Source: Garcia nutans
Lineage: Eukaryota; Streptophyta; Magnoliopsida; Malpighiales; Euphorbiaceae
Reading direction: 5' to 3'
Length of the DNA: 64,000 bases
Assembly: GCA_947685225.1 (NCBI GenBank)
Contig: CANTUV010000053.1
Location: 10,277,501-10,341,500 of the forward strand
The translations under genes and the position numbers were made by a program. The notes beneath the pieces were generated by a model that worked only from the letters and a program-made list of their open reading frames with translations, was not told the DNA's origin and made no database searches. The number at the start of each line of letters is the position of its first letter. Position 1 is the first letter of the stretch. Positions 22,276-34,485 of this stretch are shown piece after piece.

Positions 22276-22925
22276 ATCATTTTTCTTTTTTCAAAAATAT
22301 TATGCCAAAGATGTTATAGTGATTCAAATGAAATATGATTGAAGCATGCATTGATGATAGGATTGAATAATAATGTGAGTGTTTAGATAATGTAATGAAT
22401 ATTGTATATAATGATTGCTTAACTTGCTTGTGAAAAAGAAATGAATTGAAAAGGTATTGATAAGTTTAATGAACGGACCTATCCGTCTCCTGCGGAACCA
22501 TGCGGACCCAGTGGGTTGGGCAACCGATCTTGGACTACCGATCTGGTAGGAGGAAGGTTCGATATAGTCAGTATTATACGTACCTATTTGCCTCCTGCGG
22601 AACCATGCGGACCCATTGGAATGGGCAACCGAACTTGGACAACCGACCTGGATGGGGAAAGGTATGTTACTGATAATGTTATACGTGCCTTTTTGCCTCC
22701 TGCGGACCCTTGGGATTGGAGGGCAACCGACCTGGTTGGGAAAGGGTACGTATATAAAGTCATAGTTGTTGGCTATAATGATAAATTTAAATGAGTATAA
22801 TGAATGGTGCTATTATATGAATATTGATGTGACATTGAACAAAGCAACATATTGAATAAATAATATGCTTTTGATTGATATATGTAATTAATTTGTGACA
22901 TTGCATTTTAGCATGAATTATCTTA

Positions 22926-22963
22926 CTAAGCCCTTGGCTTAGCGCGATAGTGTTTAATCGCGC
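22926..22963 (+). other. Twin hairpins in 5' LTR of B
   Basis: Same two perfect stems as in LTR A, unchanged. Confidence 0.8.
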
Positions 22964-23045
22964 AGGTAATAGAGCTGATAGAGTTGAACCCGAGAGTTCA
23001 TCAAGACCAAGTGAGAGTAGACCTTGAAGAGTTGATTTTGGGAAC

Positions 23046-23072
23046 TTAAAGATCAGAAGAGAATTGCCAATC
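23046..23072 (+). other. LTR arm of a candidate LTR-leader pairing, element B
   Basis: TTAAAGATCAG and TTGCCAATC, seven bases apart, are complementary in the right order to the leader at 23687-23709, on the other side of the primer-binding site. Confidence 0.5.
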
Positions 23073-23586
23073 ATGTATACTTCTTTATATTTTGTAAAGT
23101 AATGTTTATAATGTAAAAATATGGATATTTTTAAATATGTACTCAAGTGTTTGTAAATATGTACATATTTTATAACTTCCGTTGTGTAATATTTAAATGT
23201 ATATATATATAACTAATATGTTTTGTTTTATAAGTAAATGATCTACTTTTCTATAATGTATAATGATAAGGGTATTGTATCAAGTTTAAAGTGTTTTGAA
23301 CTAGAAGTGTAAATCTTTTTTTCAGGTTGTAGTTGAGGTTATAAGGGGGATTTATTGGAAGTGTACTGAGAATGATTTTGTTTGCATTGGTTTGTGTAAA
23401 ATGTTTTTTAAAAAAAAACTAGTTTTGTCGACACTTGGGACTCAATTTTTAGGCGAAACTATGGCAAAATTTCTATTAAAATTGGAACTAAAATTTGACT
23501 AAGTAAAATTGGTAGCAACATTAGGTTAGTGTGGCGCCTCTACTCAGCTTACACATGTAGGTCGGGAAGGGGTGTTACAATTGTTT

Positions 23587-23598
23587 TGGTATCAGAGC
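23587..23598 (+). other. Primer-binding site for initiator tRNA-Met, element B
   Basis: TGGTATCAGAGC, seven bases after the LTR, is complementary to the 3' end of plant initiator tRNA-Met, the usual minus-strand primer of plant LTR elements. It runs into a hairpin with CCTAGG arms (23598-23623). Confidence 0.93.
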
Positions 23599-23733
23599 CT
23601 AGGTTTGAGATTCTCAGCCTAGGTAAAATGTAATAAAAAGAATATTTTACTTAAAAAGTTGGTTTTGAAATAATATACATGTTTGGGATTGGCAACCTCT
23701 GATCTTTAATAAGATGTAGTATGTTGTGTTTGC

Positions 23734-23735
23734 AG
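23734..23735 (+). promoter_or_regulatory. Candidate splice acceptor before gag, element B
   Basis: TGTGTTTGCAG ends here, 12 bases before the gag ATG at 23748. Element C has the same site. Together with a GTAAGT donor in the LTR it could excise most of the leader, though B's own 5' LTR has lost the donor. Confidence 0.4.
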
Positions 23736-23747
23736 ACTTAGGTTGTG

Positions 23748-26700
23748 ATGGATTCTCACTCACGTCAGTCGATTGAGGGTAGTGCCGAGAGTATTGCTCC
23801 TGCTGAGGGAGCTAGAGTTGATAGTGTTGAGGAGGCACCTGCCTCTGTGTCAGGGAGACCAGTTGGTGATGAGGTTCCATCAGCTTGGTTCAGGCATATG
23901 ATGGAAGTAATGAGACAAGCACCAGTGCAGCCACCTCCACCACCACCTCAGCCTCAGGTACAGATGAGGCATTATGACAAATTAAGGAAGTATGGAGCGG
24001 AGGATTTCATTGGTACTACTGACCCAGCTGTAGCAGAGCAGTGGCTTGACAAAGTACAGAGGATCTTTATTCAGTTACAAGCCACCCCTGAGGAAAAATT
24101 TGACTATGCAAGATCTTTGCTACAGAAGGACGCCTACGATTGGTGGAAGACGGTGCCCATTCTATGGATGATCCTCCAACACTGTCTTACACTGATTTTC
24201 TGAGGGAATTTAAGTTGAAGTATACTCCTAGGGAGTATAAAGACATGAAGAAGATGGAGTTCTTAAGCTTGAAGCAAGATAGCAAGATTGTAACTGAGTA
24301 TGAAGTTGAGTTTATTCGGCTGAGTCAGTATGCTGGGGGTATCATTGCTGATGAGATTGATAGATGTCGGCGTTTTGAGGAGGGATTGAGGCCCTCGATC
24401 ATGTGCTTAGTGGCTGGATCCAAATATCAGGATTTCTCACAGCTTGTGACAGCAGCTCGAAGTGTAGAGAGAGCTCAAGTTATTGCAGCTGCTTCAGAAG
24501 AAGAGGTTAGGGTTAGAAGGCCCCAGTTCGAGGCAGGGTCTTCCGCTGCGAAGAGGGGTAGAGGAAGTTTTGTTCCTCGGAGTAGTAGGAGCCAGAGACC
24601 AGCTGGTAGGTCTGTGCAGTTCCAGAGACAGAGATTTAGACCTGCAGCTTCAGTGGCAAGTGCTCCGATCCCTATGACTCAGAGATCCGCTCCACCTAGA
24701 TGTGCTCAGTGTGGGGGTTATCATAGAGGTGTTTGTTGGAAGAGTGGTGGACCAGCTGTATGCTTCAGGTGTGGATCACCTGACCACTTTGTGAGAGACT
24801 GTCCTGAGAGGCAGGAGCAGATGCCAGTTGATTCTGCTGCTTCTCGAGCTAGTGTGAGGGGAGGCAGAGGAGGCAGAGGTGCCAGCCGGGGAGGTAGACC
24901 AGGATTCAGTGCTAGAGGAGGTGCTACATCCAGGGAGGGTAGACCAGAGGAGGTTGGATCTTCCCAGAGGATGTATGTTATGCAAAGGCAGCCAGATACA
25001 TCGGCAGTCATAGCTGGTACTTTTTCTTTATTTAATACTCCAGTACTTGCTTTGATTGATCCGGGTTCCACGCATTCATATATTAGTGCATATGTTTTGC
25101 CTGTATTTGATGTGCATGCTGAGTCCCTAGGATTTGATGTGTTGGTGACAAATCCGTTAGAGCATAGTGTGGTTGTGAGTAAGGTGCATAGAGATAGTGC
25201 AGTAGTGATGCAGGGTGAGGAGTTCCTTGGGGATTTGATTGAGATGCCATTTAAGGAATATGACGTGATCTTAGGTATGGATTGGCTATCTCGACATGGA
25301 GCTGTGGTGGATTGTAAAAAGAAAATTGTTTCTTTGAGAACGAGTGATGGTAGAGAGGTGATAGTATCTAATGAGCAGGAACAGCTAGCCTCCTTATTTG
25401 TTTTAGCTGTTACAGCCAGGAGGTTGATTAGAAAGGGGTGTGAAGCCTATCTTGCTCATGTGGTAGATACTAGAGTGAAGGGTTCTTCCATTGATAGTAT
25501 TGCCACAGTTGCAGAGTTCCCTGATGTTTTTCCAGAGGAGTTGCCAGGATTGCCTCCTGAGAGAGAGGTGGAGTTTGGTATTGAATTGTTGCCTGGTACC
25601 ACTCCTATCTCTATTACTCCTTACAGAATGGCACCAGCAGAATTGAGGGAGTTGAAAGTGCAATTACAGGAGTTGTTGGACAAAGGATTTATTCGCCCCA
25701 GTGTTTCTCCTTGGGGAGCTCCTGTGCTATTTGTGAAAAAGAAAGATGGTACTATGAGGTTGTGTATCGATTATAGGCAATTGAACAAGGTGACTATTAA
25801 AAATAAATATCCTTTGCCTAGAATTGATGACCTCTTTGATCAATTGAAGGGTGCAGCTGTATTTTCTAAAATTGATTTGAGATCTGGGTACCATCAGCTG
25901 AGAGTCAGAGCTGAGGATGTTCCGAAGACCGCCTTTCGGACCAGGTATGGGCATTATGAATTTCTAGTTATGCCTTTTGGTCTAACGAATGCACCTGCAG
26001 CTTTTATGGATTTGATGAATAGGGTGTTTAGGCCCTATTTGGATCAGTTTGTAGTGGTCTTCATTGATGATATACTGGTGTATTCGCAGAATGAAGAGGA
26101 ACATGATATGCATCTGCGGATTGTGTTGCAGATTTTGAGAGAGAATCAGTTATTTGCCAAATTGTCGAAGTGTGAGTTCTGGTTGGATCAAGTTGCTTTT
26201 CTCGGACATATTGTTTCAGCGGAAGGCATTAGAGTTGATCCAAGTAAAGTTGAAGCTATTCTGAATTGGAGTCCACCCAAGTCTGTGACAGAGATTAGAA
26301 GTTTTCTGGGTTTGGCAGGCTATTACCGGCGGTTTGTAAAAGGGTTTTCTTTAATAGCTACTCCACTCACCAGATTACTTCGTAAGGGAGTGAGATTTGT
26401 GTGGACGGATCAGTGTCAAGCTAGCTTTGAGCAGTTGAGAGAAATGTTAACCCAAGCGCCTGTTTTAACTTTACCTGTTGAAGGCAAACCATATGTGATC
26501 TACAGTGATGCTTCACATAGAGGTTTGGGATGTGTTTTGATGCAGGAAGGGAAAGTTATAGCTTATGCATCTCGACAGTTGAAACCGCATGAGCTTAACT
26601 ATCCGACCCATGATTTGGAATTGGCTGCCATTGTGTTTGCATTAAAGATTTGGCGCCACTATCTGTTTGGGGAGAAATGTTTCATCTACACTGATCACAA

Positions 26701-28390
26701 GAGTTTGAAGTATTTGGGTGTCCAGAAAGAACTCAATCTTCGTCAGAGGAGATGGTTAGAATTGATTAAAGACTACGACTGCTTGATTGACTATCATCCA
26801 GGTAAAGCAAATGTTATTGCTGATGCCTTGAGTCGGAAGTCTTTAGCTGGTTTAACTGTTTACTCGCTCTCGTTGCTTGTTGAGTTGAGAGCTTTGCATG
26901 CCAGTTTTGTACCTTGTGACGATGGTGCATTGTTGGCACAGTTGCTTTTGAAACCAATTTTATTGGATCAGATCAAAGAGGCTCAGTTGGCTGATAAGAA
27001 GATTCAGAAGATTATTTCAGATTGTCAGAATGGGAAGACAAGAGATTTTGTTGTGAAAGATGATGGGAGTCTCTGGTTTAAGAACCGATTGTGTGTACCC
27101 GATGATGCTGATTTGAAAAGAGTCATTTTAGAAGAAGCTCATCAGTCAATGTTTGCTATGCATCCGGGTAATACGAAGATGTATCATGATTTGAGACAGC
27201 ATTATTGGTGGATTGGTTTGAAGAGAGACATTGCAGATTTTGTGTCGAAATGTCTCACTTGTCAGAAGGTTAAAGCAGAGCATCAAGTTCCAACCGGGTT
27301 GCTTCAACCATTGTCAGTGCCAGAATGGAAGTGGGAAAGAGTGACAATGGATTTTGTGTCTGGTTTGCCATTGACACAAAAGAAGCATGATGCCATATGG
27401 GTGATTGTGGATAGATTGACTAAGACAGCTCATTTCCTTCCGGTTCGGATGGATTACTTTTTGGAAAGGTTGGCTGAGCTGTATATCCATGAGATTGTGA
27501 AACTGCATGGTGTTCCAACTTCTTTAGTGTCTGATCGAGATCCCAGATTTACTTCCAGATTTTGGAAGAGTTTGCATAGTGCTTTGGGTTCTCGACTGCA
27601 CTTCAGTACTGCTTTTCATCCACAGACGAATAGACAGTCAGAGAGGGTAATACAGATTCTTGAAGATATGTTGAGAAGCTGTGTCATTGATTTCACTGGA
27701 AGTTGGGATAGATTTTTACCTCTTGTGGAGTTTGCATACAACAACAGTCACCAATCCAGCATTGGTATGGCACCGTTTGAAGCATTGTATGGTAGACGGT
27801 GCAGGACACCTCTTTGTTGGAATGAGCTCGGAGATAATAAGTTGATTGGTCCTGATTTGATTCAAGAAACTGAAGAAAAAGTAAAGTTGATTCGAGGCAG
27901 GTTAAAAGCAGCTTCAGACCAACAGAAATCTTATGCAGATCTGAAAAGAAGAGATATAGAGTTTAATGTTGGAGATAAGGTATTTCTGAAAGTGTCTCCT
28001 TGGAAGAAGATTTTGAGGTTCGGTCGGAAAGGAAAATTGAGTCCTCGTTTCATTGGGCCGTATGAAGTGTTAGAAAGAGTTGGGCCAGTGGCGTATCGAC
28101 TTGCTTTGCCACCTGAGTTGGATCGTATTCATAGTGTATTCCATGTTTCTATGTTGAGGAGATATAGGTCGGATCCATCTCATGTGTTGCCATTTGAGTC
28201 TATCGAAGTGAGCCCAGATTTGACATTTGAAGAGGAACCAGTTGCTATCTTGGCACATGATGTGAAAGAATTGAGAAACAAGCAAGTGCCATTGGTGAAG
28301 ATTCTTTGGAAGAATCATGCAAAAGAAGAAGCGACTTGGGAGAGTGAACAATCTATGCGAGAGCAATATCCGCAGTTGTTTCAGCTTTGA
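23748..28390 (+). pseudogene. gag-pol: gag-pol polyprotein of element B, one frameshift
   Basis: The reading starts at ATG 23748; a GTG just before it is not needed. One base is missing in the C-run at 24156-24158 compared with element C, so the gag frame runs to a stop at 24203 and the remaining frame is open to 28390. Gag has a proline-rich stretch, a capsid-like part and zinc knuckle CX2CX4HX4C at 24761-24802, preceded by a second, irregular Cys/His cluster. The protease motif LIDPGSTHS has its Asp at 25058. The reverse transcriptase has FIDDILVYS with Asp codons at 26066 and 26069. RNase H, a zinc-finger plus DD35E integrase, GPY and chromodomain follow as in A. The integrase motif QTNRQSE is shared with A. 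The break would stop Gag-Pol production; this is not at a known programmed-shift site. Confidence 0.92.
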
Positions 28391-28424
28391 TATCAGGTAA
28401 TTTCGAGGACGAAATTTTCTTTTT

Positions 28425-28436
28425 AGAGGGGGAGAA
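28425..28436 (+). other. Polypurine tract, element B
   Basis: Same AGAGGGGGAGAA run immediately before the 3' LTR. Confidence 0.85.
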
Positions 28437-28580
28437 TTGTAATATCCCTATGCATGCCCTAGAAGTTTTGTTGTTGTTGTTGTTGGTTTGAATTGAGAAA
28501 TGGGAAGAGAATGTTTTTGTATGGTGGTTGGGAAAGAAAAGAGGGTTTAGAGATAATTGTATATGTTGCTTATATGGTGA

Positions 28581-28597
28581 TATATATAACATATAAA
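28581..28597 (+). promoter_or_regulatory. LTR TATA box, 3' LTR of B
   Basis: TATATATAACATATAAA, the only copy of this promoter left in element B. Confidence 0.65.
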
Positions 28598-30420
28598 GTG
28601 GTCAAAATGGAAAGTCAAGGAAAGAGGATATTTTTGTGTTGGTTGTGAATTACTTAAATGGGTATAGATATGACAAAAGCTTAGTTAAATGGATGAGGGT
28701 ATTATAGTAATTTTCTTTTGGATGGGTATTTAATGCCTATTGACTTTGTGTTTCTTGATCATTTCTTCTTCTTCTTGTTGTTGTGTGGCCGGCTCATCAA
28801 AGAGAGAAGAGAGCAAGAGAACAAGTGATGGTTTTGATGATTTCAAGTTCAAAGTGAAGGAAGTTTTCAAAGTTACAAGTTGGAGTTTCAAGGAATTTCA
28901 TTATTTGGTAAGTTTGCTCTTGTTTACTCTTGTTATTTTTGAAGTTATGCTTGAGTTGAGTTGTGATTGGATGATGGTATGATTAAGTTGCTTATGGTGT
29001 GATCTTAAGTATTGATTTTGCTTGATAGATGAGAAGTTGGGTTGGTGTTGGTGATGGAAGAGTAAGAGTTGTGTTTAGTGATATTGTTTCTGTTTTACAA
29101 TTAGTAAAGGCTGTGATTTGTATGATTTTTAATTAATTATAGAAAAATGTTCTTGAAGTGAATTTTTGATATGTTGTGCCTCTATGAGTCTAGAATGACT
29201 GAAAAATATGTTGATTCGATTTTGGATAGGTTATGAGTTTAGAAAGATTATTTTTATTAGACCTATTCCAGCAGGTACCTTAACTGAGACAGCTCTATTT
29301 CGGGATTTTTAATAAAATGTAGAAAAATCATATCCAATTGAATTTTGGATATGTTGTTTCTTAGTGAGTCTAGTATTTGAGAAAAATAATTTGGAACCAT
29401 GTTGATTGAATTTGATTTATGGAATTCACAAAGTTCAGAACTGCTGCCAGGATGCAGGGCAATTGGGGCAGTCTGGTTAGGTGAACTATTTGACCAAGAT
29501 TTTGTGTTCAGTTTGATCTGAAATTTTAAAGGAATGATTTTAAGATACAAAAATAAATTCTGTAAAAAGTTTAGAATTTTTAGTCAAGTAGATTATTTTA
29601 TACAATTTTTCAAAATAAGGATAAAATGGAGTCTAAAACCAGAATGTACTATTCATATGGTCATTTTGCTAATATTCCTTTTGGATTAGGTTGTGAAGAG
29701 GTTGAATTGCCCTAATTGCATTGTTGAGATTGAATAATGTTATGTTATGCATTGTGAATGGTAATGTGTTTCATGAGTAATGCACATTGAAATGTTATAC
29801 CAAAGATGTTATAGTGATTCAAATGAAATATGATTGAAGCATGCATTGATGATAGGATTGAATAATAATGTGAGTGTTTAGATAATGTAATGAATATTGT
29901 ATATAATGATTGCTTAACTTGCTTGTGAAAAAGAAATGAATTGAAAAGGTATTGATAAGTTTAATGAACAGACCTATCCGTCTCCTGCGGAACCATGCGG
30001 ACCCAGTGGGTTGGGCAACCGATCTTGGACTACCGATCTGGTAGGAGGAAGGTTCGATATAGTCAGTATTATACGTACCTATTTGCCTCCTGCGGAACCA
30101 TGCGGACCCATTGGAATGGGCAACCGAACTTGGACAACCGACCTGGATGGGGAAAGGTATGTTACTGATAATGTTATACGTGCCTTTTTGCCTCCTGCGG
30201 ACCCTTGGGATTGGAGGGCAACCGACCTGGTTGGGAAAGGGTACGTATATAAAGTCATAGTTGTTGGCTATAATGATAAATTTAAATGAGTATAATGAAT
30301 GGTGCTATTATATGAATATTGATGTGACATTGAACAAAGCAACATATTGAATAAATAATATGCTTTTGATTGATATATGTAATTAATTTGTGACATTGCA
30401 TTTTAGCATGAATTATCTTA

Positions 30421-30458
30421 CTAAGCCCTTGGCTTAGCGCGATAGTGTTTAATCGCGC
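30421..30458 (+). other. Twin hairpins in 3' LTR of B
   Basis: Identical to the block in LTR A. Confidence 0.8.
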
Positions 30459-31080
30459 AGGTAATAGAGCTGATAGAGTTGAACCCGAGAGTTCATCAAG
30501 ACCAAGTGAGAGTAGACCTTGAAGAGTTGATTTTGGGAACTTAAAGATCAGAAGAGAATTGCCAATCATGTATACTTCTTTATATTTTGTAAAGTAATGT
30601 TTATAATGTAAAAATATGGATATTTTTAAATATGTACTCAAGTGTTTGTAAATATGTACATATTTTATAACTTCCGTTGTGTAATATTTAAATGTATATA
30701 TATATAACTAATATGTTTTGTTTTATAAGTAAATGATCTACTTTTCTATAATGTATAATGATAAGGGTATTGTATCAAGTTTAAAGTGTTTTGAACTAGA
30801 AGTGTAAATCTTTTTTTCAGGTTGTAGTTGAGGTTATAAGTGGGATTTATTGGAAGTGTACTGAGAATGATTTTGTTTGCATTGGTTTGTGTAAAATATT
30901 TTTTTTTAAAAAAAAAACTAGTTTTGTCGACACTTGGGACTCAATTTTTAGGCGAAACTATGGCAAAATTTCTATTAAAATTGGAACTAAAATTTGACTA
31001 AGTAAAATTGGTAGCAACATTAGGTTAGTGTGGCGCCACTACTCAGCTTACACATGTAGGTCGGGAAGGGGTGTTACAAC

Positions 31081-31200
31081 GGGTGCCATCATACCAGCAC
31101 TAACGCACCGGATCCCATCAGAACTCCGAAGTCAAACGTGCTTGCGCTAGAGTAGTACTGAGATGGGTGACCTCTTGGGAAGTCCTTGTGTTGCACCCCT
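31081..31200 (+). rRNA. 5S rRNA gene 2.1
   Basis: Same changes as 1.1 and the same loss of the upstream promoter, replaced by the end of LTR B. Confidence 0.92.
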
Positions 31201-31508
31201 ATCATTTTTCTTTTTTCGAAAATATTTTTTTTTATCAACCATGATCATTTGCAGTTTTGGGCTTACGGACTAATAAATCATTTGTTGGCCTTTTAGAGCA
31301 ACGCGAGTAATATCGCCGATATGGCGTCACTTAGCTCGTTTGCCCGAATCAGTATCTTTCTGCAGCAGATTTGAGAGCGGTGGTGCTTGGGCGAGCTTGG
31401 GATAGCATCGTAAGAAGACAGACGAATGAGAAAGAGAATAGGCAAGCGCCATTCTCAGCGAAGCAGTGAGAGGGAGAGAATAAATTAAATTTTCTGGCAG
31501 CGCATGAC

Positions 31509-31628
31509 GGGTGCGATCATACCAGCACTAAAGCACCGGAACCCATCAGAACTCCGAAGTTAAACATGCTTGGGTGAGAGTAGTACTGAGATGGGTGACC
31601 TCTTGGGATGTCCTCGTGTTGCACACCT
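31509..31628 (+). rRNA. 5S rRNA gene 2.2
   Basis: Changes: C24A, T33A, G58A, C67T, A101T, C117A, as 1.2. Confidence 0.9.
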
Positions 31629-31935
31629 ATCATTTTTCTTTTTTCAAAAATATTTTTTTTATCAACCACGATAATTTGCATTTTGGGGCCGGCGGACTAA
31701 TAAATAAATTGATAGCCTTTTAGAGCAACGCGAGTAATATCACCGATATGGCGTCGCTTAGCTCATTTGCCCGAATCAGTATTTTTTTGCAGTAGATTTG
31801 AGAGCGTTGGTGCGTGGGCGAGCTTAGGATGACATCGTAGGAAGAGGGACGAATGAGAAAGAGAATAGGCAAGGGCCATTCTCAGCGAACCAGTGAGAGG
31901 GAGAGAATAAATTAAATTTTATGGCAACGCATTAC

Positions 31936-32055
31936 GGGTGTGATCATACCAGCACTAACGCACCGGATCCCATCAGAACTTCGTAGTTGAACGTGCTTGG
32001 GCGAGAGTAGTACTGAGATTGGTGACCTCTTTGGAAGTCCTTGTGTTCCACCCCT
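31936..32055 (+). rRNA. 5S rRNA gene 2.3
   Basis: Changes: C6T, C46T, A49T, A54G, G85T, G97T, C107T, G113C. Confidence 0.9.
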
Positions 32056-32358
32056 ATCATTTTTTTTCGAAAATATTTTTTTTATCAACCACGATCATTT
32101 GCAGTGTGGGGCCGGCGGACTAATAAATCATTTGTTGGCCTTTTAGAGCAACTCGAGTAATATCGCCGATATGGCGTCGCTTAGCTCGTTTGCCCGAATC
32201 AGTATCTTTCTACAGCAGATTTGAGAGCGGTGGTGCTTGGGCGAGCTTAGGATGGCGTCGTAGGAAGACGAACGGATGAGAAAGAGAATAGGCAAGCGCC
32301 ATTCTCAGCGAAGCAGTGAGAGGGAGAGAATAAATTAAATTTTCTGGCAGCGCATGAC

Positions 32359-32478
32359 GGGTGCTATCATACCAGCACTAACGCACCGGATCCCATAAGA
32401 ACTCCGATGCTAAACGTGCTTGGGCGAGAGTAGTACTGAGATGGGTGACCTCTTTGGAAGTCCTCGTGTTGCACCCCT
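32359..32478 (+). rRNA. 5S rRNA gene 2.4
   Basis: Changes: G7T, C39A, A50T, T52C, G97T, as 1.4. Confidence 0.9.
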
Positions 32479-32784
32479 ATCATTTTTCTTTTTTAAAAAA
32501 TATTTTTTTATCAACCACGATCCATCGCAGTTTGGGGCCGGCGGACTAATAAATCATTTGTTTGCCTTTTAGAGCAACGCGAGTAATATCACCGATATGG
32601 CATCGCTTGGCTCGTTTGCCCGAATCAGCCTCTCTCTGTAGCAGATTTGAGAGCGTTGGTGCGTGGGCGAGCTTAGGATGGAATCGTAGGAAGAGGGACG
32701 AATGAGAAAGAGAATAGGCAAGGGCCATTCTCAGCGAAGCAGTGAGAGGGAGAGAATAAATTAAATTTTATGGCAGTGCATTAC

Positions 32785-32904
32785 AGGTGCGATCATACCA
32801 GCACTAACGCACCAGATCCCATCAGAACTTCAAAGTTAAATGTGCTTTGGCGAGAGTTGTACTGAGATGGGTGACCTCTTGGGAAGTCCTTGTGTTGCAC
32901 CCCT
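32785..32904 (+). rRNA. 5S rRNA gene 2.5
   Basis: Changes: G1A, G30A, C46T, G48A, C57T, G64T, A74T, C107T. Confidence 0.88.
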
Positions 32905-33210
32905 ATCATTTTTCTTTTTTCGAAAATATTTTTTTATCAACCATGATCATTTGCAGTTTTGGGCTTACGGACTAATAAATCATTTGTTGGCCTTTTAGAG
33001 CAACGCGAGTAATATCGCCGATATGGCGTCACTTAGCTCGTTTGCCCAAATCAGTATATTTCTGCAGCAGATTTGAGACCGGTGGTATGTGGGCGAGCTT
33101 AGGATGACATCGTAAGAAGATGGACGAATGAGAAAGAGAATAGGCAAGCGCCATTCTCAGCGAAGCAGTGAGAGGGAGAGAATAAATTAAATTTTCTGGC
33201 AGCGCATGAT

Positions 33211-33330
33211 GGGTGCGATCATACCAGCACTAACGCACCGGATCCCATCAGAACTCCGAAGTTAAACATTCTTGGACGAGAGTAGTACTGAGATGGGTGA
33301 CCTCTTGGGAAGTCCTTGTGTTGCACCCCT
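33211..33330 (+). rRNA. 5S rRNA gene 2.6
   Basis: Changes: G58A, G60T, G66A, C107T. Confidence 0.9.
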
Positions 33331-33633
33331 ATAATTTTTTTTTCAAAAATATTTTTTTATCAACCACAATCATTTGCAGTGTGGGGCCGGCGGACTAATA
33401 AATCATTTGTTGGCCTTTTAGAGCAACGCGAGTAATATCGCCGATATGGTGTCGCTTAGCTCGTTTGCCCAAATCAGTATATTTCTGCAGCAGATTTGAG
33501 ACCGGTGGTGCTTGGGCGAGCTTAGGATGGCATCGTAGGAAGACGGATGAATGAGAAAGAGAATAGGCAAGCGCCATTCTCAGCGAAGCAGTGAGAGGGA
33601 GAGAATAAATTAAATTTTCTGGCAACTCATGAC

Positions 33634-33753
33634 GGGTGCGATCATACCAGCACTAACGCACCGGATCCCATCAAAACTCCAAAGTTAAACGTGCTTGGGC
33701 TAGAGTAGTACTGAGATGGGTGACCTCTTGGGAAGTCCTCGTGTTGCACCCCT
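33634..33753 (+). rRNA. 5S rRNA gene 2.7 (extra unit)
   Basis: Changes: G41A, G48A, G68T. No positional partner in array 1; resembles 2.11. Confidence 0.9.
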
Positions 33754-34059
33754 ATCATTTTTCTTTTTTCAAAAATATTTTTTTATCAACCACTATCCTT
33801 CGCAGTTTGGGGCCGGCGGACTAATAAATCATTTGTTGGCCTTTTAGAGCAACGCGAGTAATATCGCCTATATGGCGTCGCTTTGTTTGTTTGCCCGAAT
33901 CAGTCTCTCTCTGCAGCAGATTTGAGAGCGTTGGTGCGTGGCCGAGCTTAGGATGGCATCGTAGGAAGAGGGACGAATGAGAAAGAGAATAGGCAAGGGC
34001 CATTCTCAGCGAAGCAGTGAGAGGGAGAGAATAAATTAAATTTTCTGGCAGCGCATTAC

Positions 34060-34179
34060 GGGTGCGATCATACCACCACTAACGCACCGAATCCCATCAG
34101 AACTCCGAAGTCAAACGTGCTTGGGCGAGAGTAGTACTGAGATGGGTGACCTTTTGGGAAGTCCTTGTGTTGCACACCT
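34060..34179 (+). rRNA. 5S rRNA gene 2.8 (extra unit)
   Basis: Changes: G17C, G31A, T53C, C94T, C107T, C117A; resembles 2.12. Confidence 0.9.
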
Positions 34180-34485
34180 ATCATTTTTCTTTTTTCGAAA
34201 ATATTTTTTTATCAACCACGATCATTTGCAGTTTGGGGCCGGCGGACTAATAAATAATTTGTTGCCCTTTTAGAGCAACGCGAGTAATATCGCCGATATG
34301 GCATCGCTTAGCTCGTTTGCCCGAATCAGTATCTTTCTGCAGCAGATTTGAGAGCGGTGGTGCTTGGGCCAGCTTAGGATGGCATCGTAGGAAGACGGAC
34401 GAATGAGAAAGAGAATAGGCAAGCGCCATTCTCAGCGAAGCAGTGAAAGGGAGAGAATAAATTAAATTTTCTGGCAGCGCATGAC

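Larger units (their letters stand above)
4689..22300 (+). repeat. 5S rDNA array 1 (42 genes)
   Basis: Head-to-tail units of 422-428 bp, each a 120-bp 5S gene plus a spacer of about 305 bp, all on the + strand. The spacer starts with a T-rich terminator and has poly-T of variable length, a TAATATCGCCGATATGG block, a 5S-like GTGCTTGGGCGAG segment and an AT-rich promoter next to the following gene. The array starts in the last bases before a 5S gene, directly after LTR A, and ends in a spacer poly-T region fused to a broken LTR of element B. Confidence 0.95.
22301..23579 (+). repeat. Truncated 5' LTR of element B
   Basis: The sequence from 22305 to 23579 matches the last 1278 bp of LTR A (3411-4688). 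It keeps the 105-bp repeats (22477 on), the twin hairpins and the 3' terminus TTACA. Against B's own 3' LTR I see G for A near the left edge and at 22475, small changes near 23346 and 23538, and a shorter homopolymer. Confidence 0.92.
22301..31078 (+). mobile_element. Retroelement B: Tekay/Del-like chromovirus with truncated 5' LTR
   Basis: The element carries a broken 5' LTR, primer-binding site, gag-pol, polypurine tract and full 3' LTR. The 5' LTR lacks its first part of about 1.36 kb, including the TATA box and splice donor, and joins 5S spacer poly-T sequence directly. No target-site duplication can be recognised because the original left end is gone; the right flank is ACGGG, the last two bases before plus the first three of a 5S gene. 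The two LTRs differ by only a few bases over the shared 1275 bp, so the insertion is young. Without its promoter, transcription would need an outside start. The segment is a duplicate of element A and its flank. Confidence 0.94.
28438..31078 (+). repeat. 3' LTR of element B (2641 bp)
   Basis: Runs from TGTAATATCC to GTTACA and is nearly identical to LTR A. It holds the TATA box, a GTAAGT donor at 28908, 105-bp repeats from 29972 and twin hairpins at 30421-30458. Being intact, it could drive transcription outward into 5S array 2. Confidence 0.93.

Noticed and set aside
4689..22300. CRISPR-like regular repeats
   Set aside because: The period is about 427 bp with a 120-bp 5S gene in each unit and no short unique spacers; it is rDNA.
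23587..23598. tRNA gene fragment
   Set aside because: Only the 12 bases complementary to the initiator tRNA 3' end are present, in the standard primer-binding position.
24140..24203. Programmed frameshift between gag and pol in element B
   Set aside because: Element C is continuous at the same place with one more C, and the site lies inside the Gag capsid-like part, so a simple one-base loss explains it.
24721..25071. Antisense open frames under gag-pol (also near 925-1119, 1681-1977, 45186-45473)
   Set aside because: They are shadows of the gag-pol codon pattern on the opposite strand.
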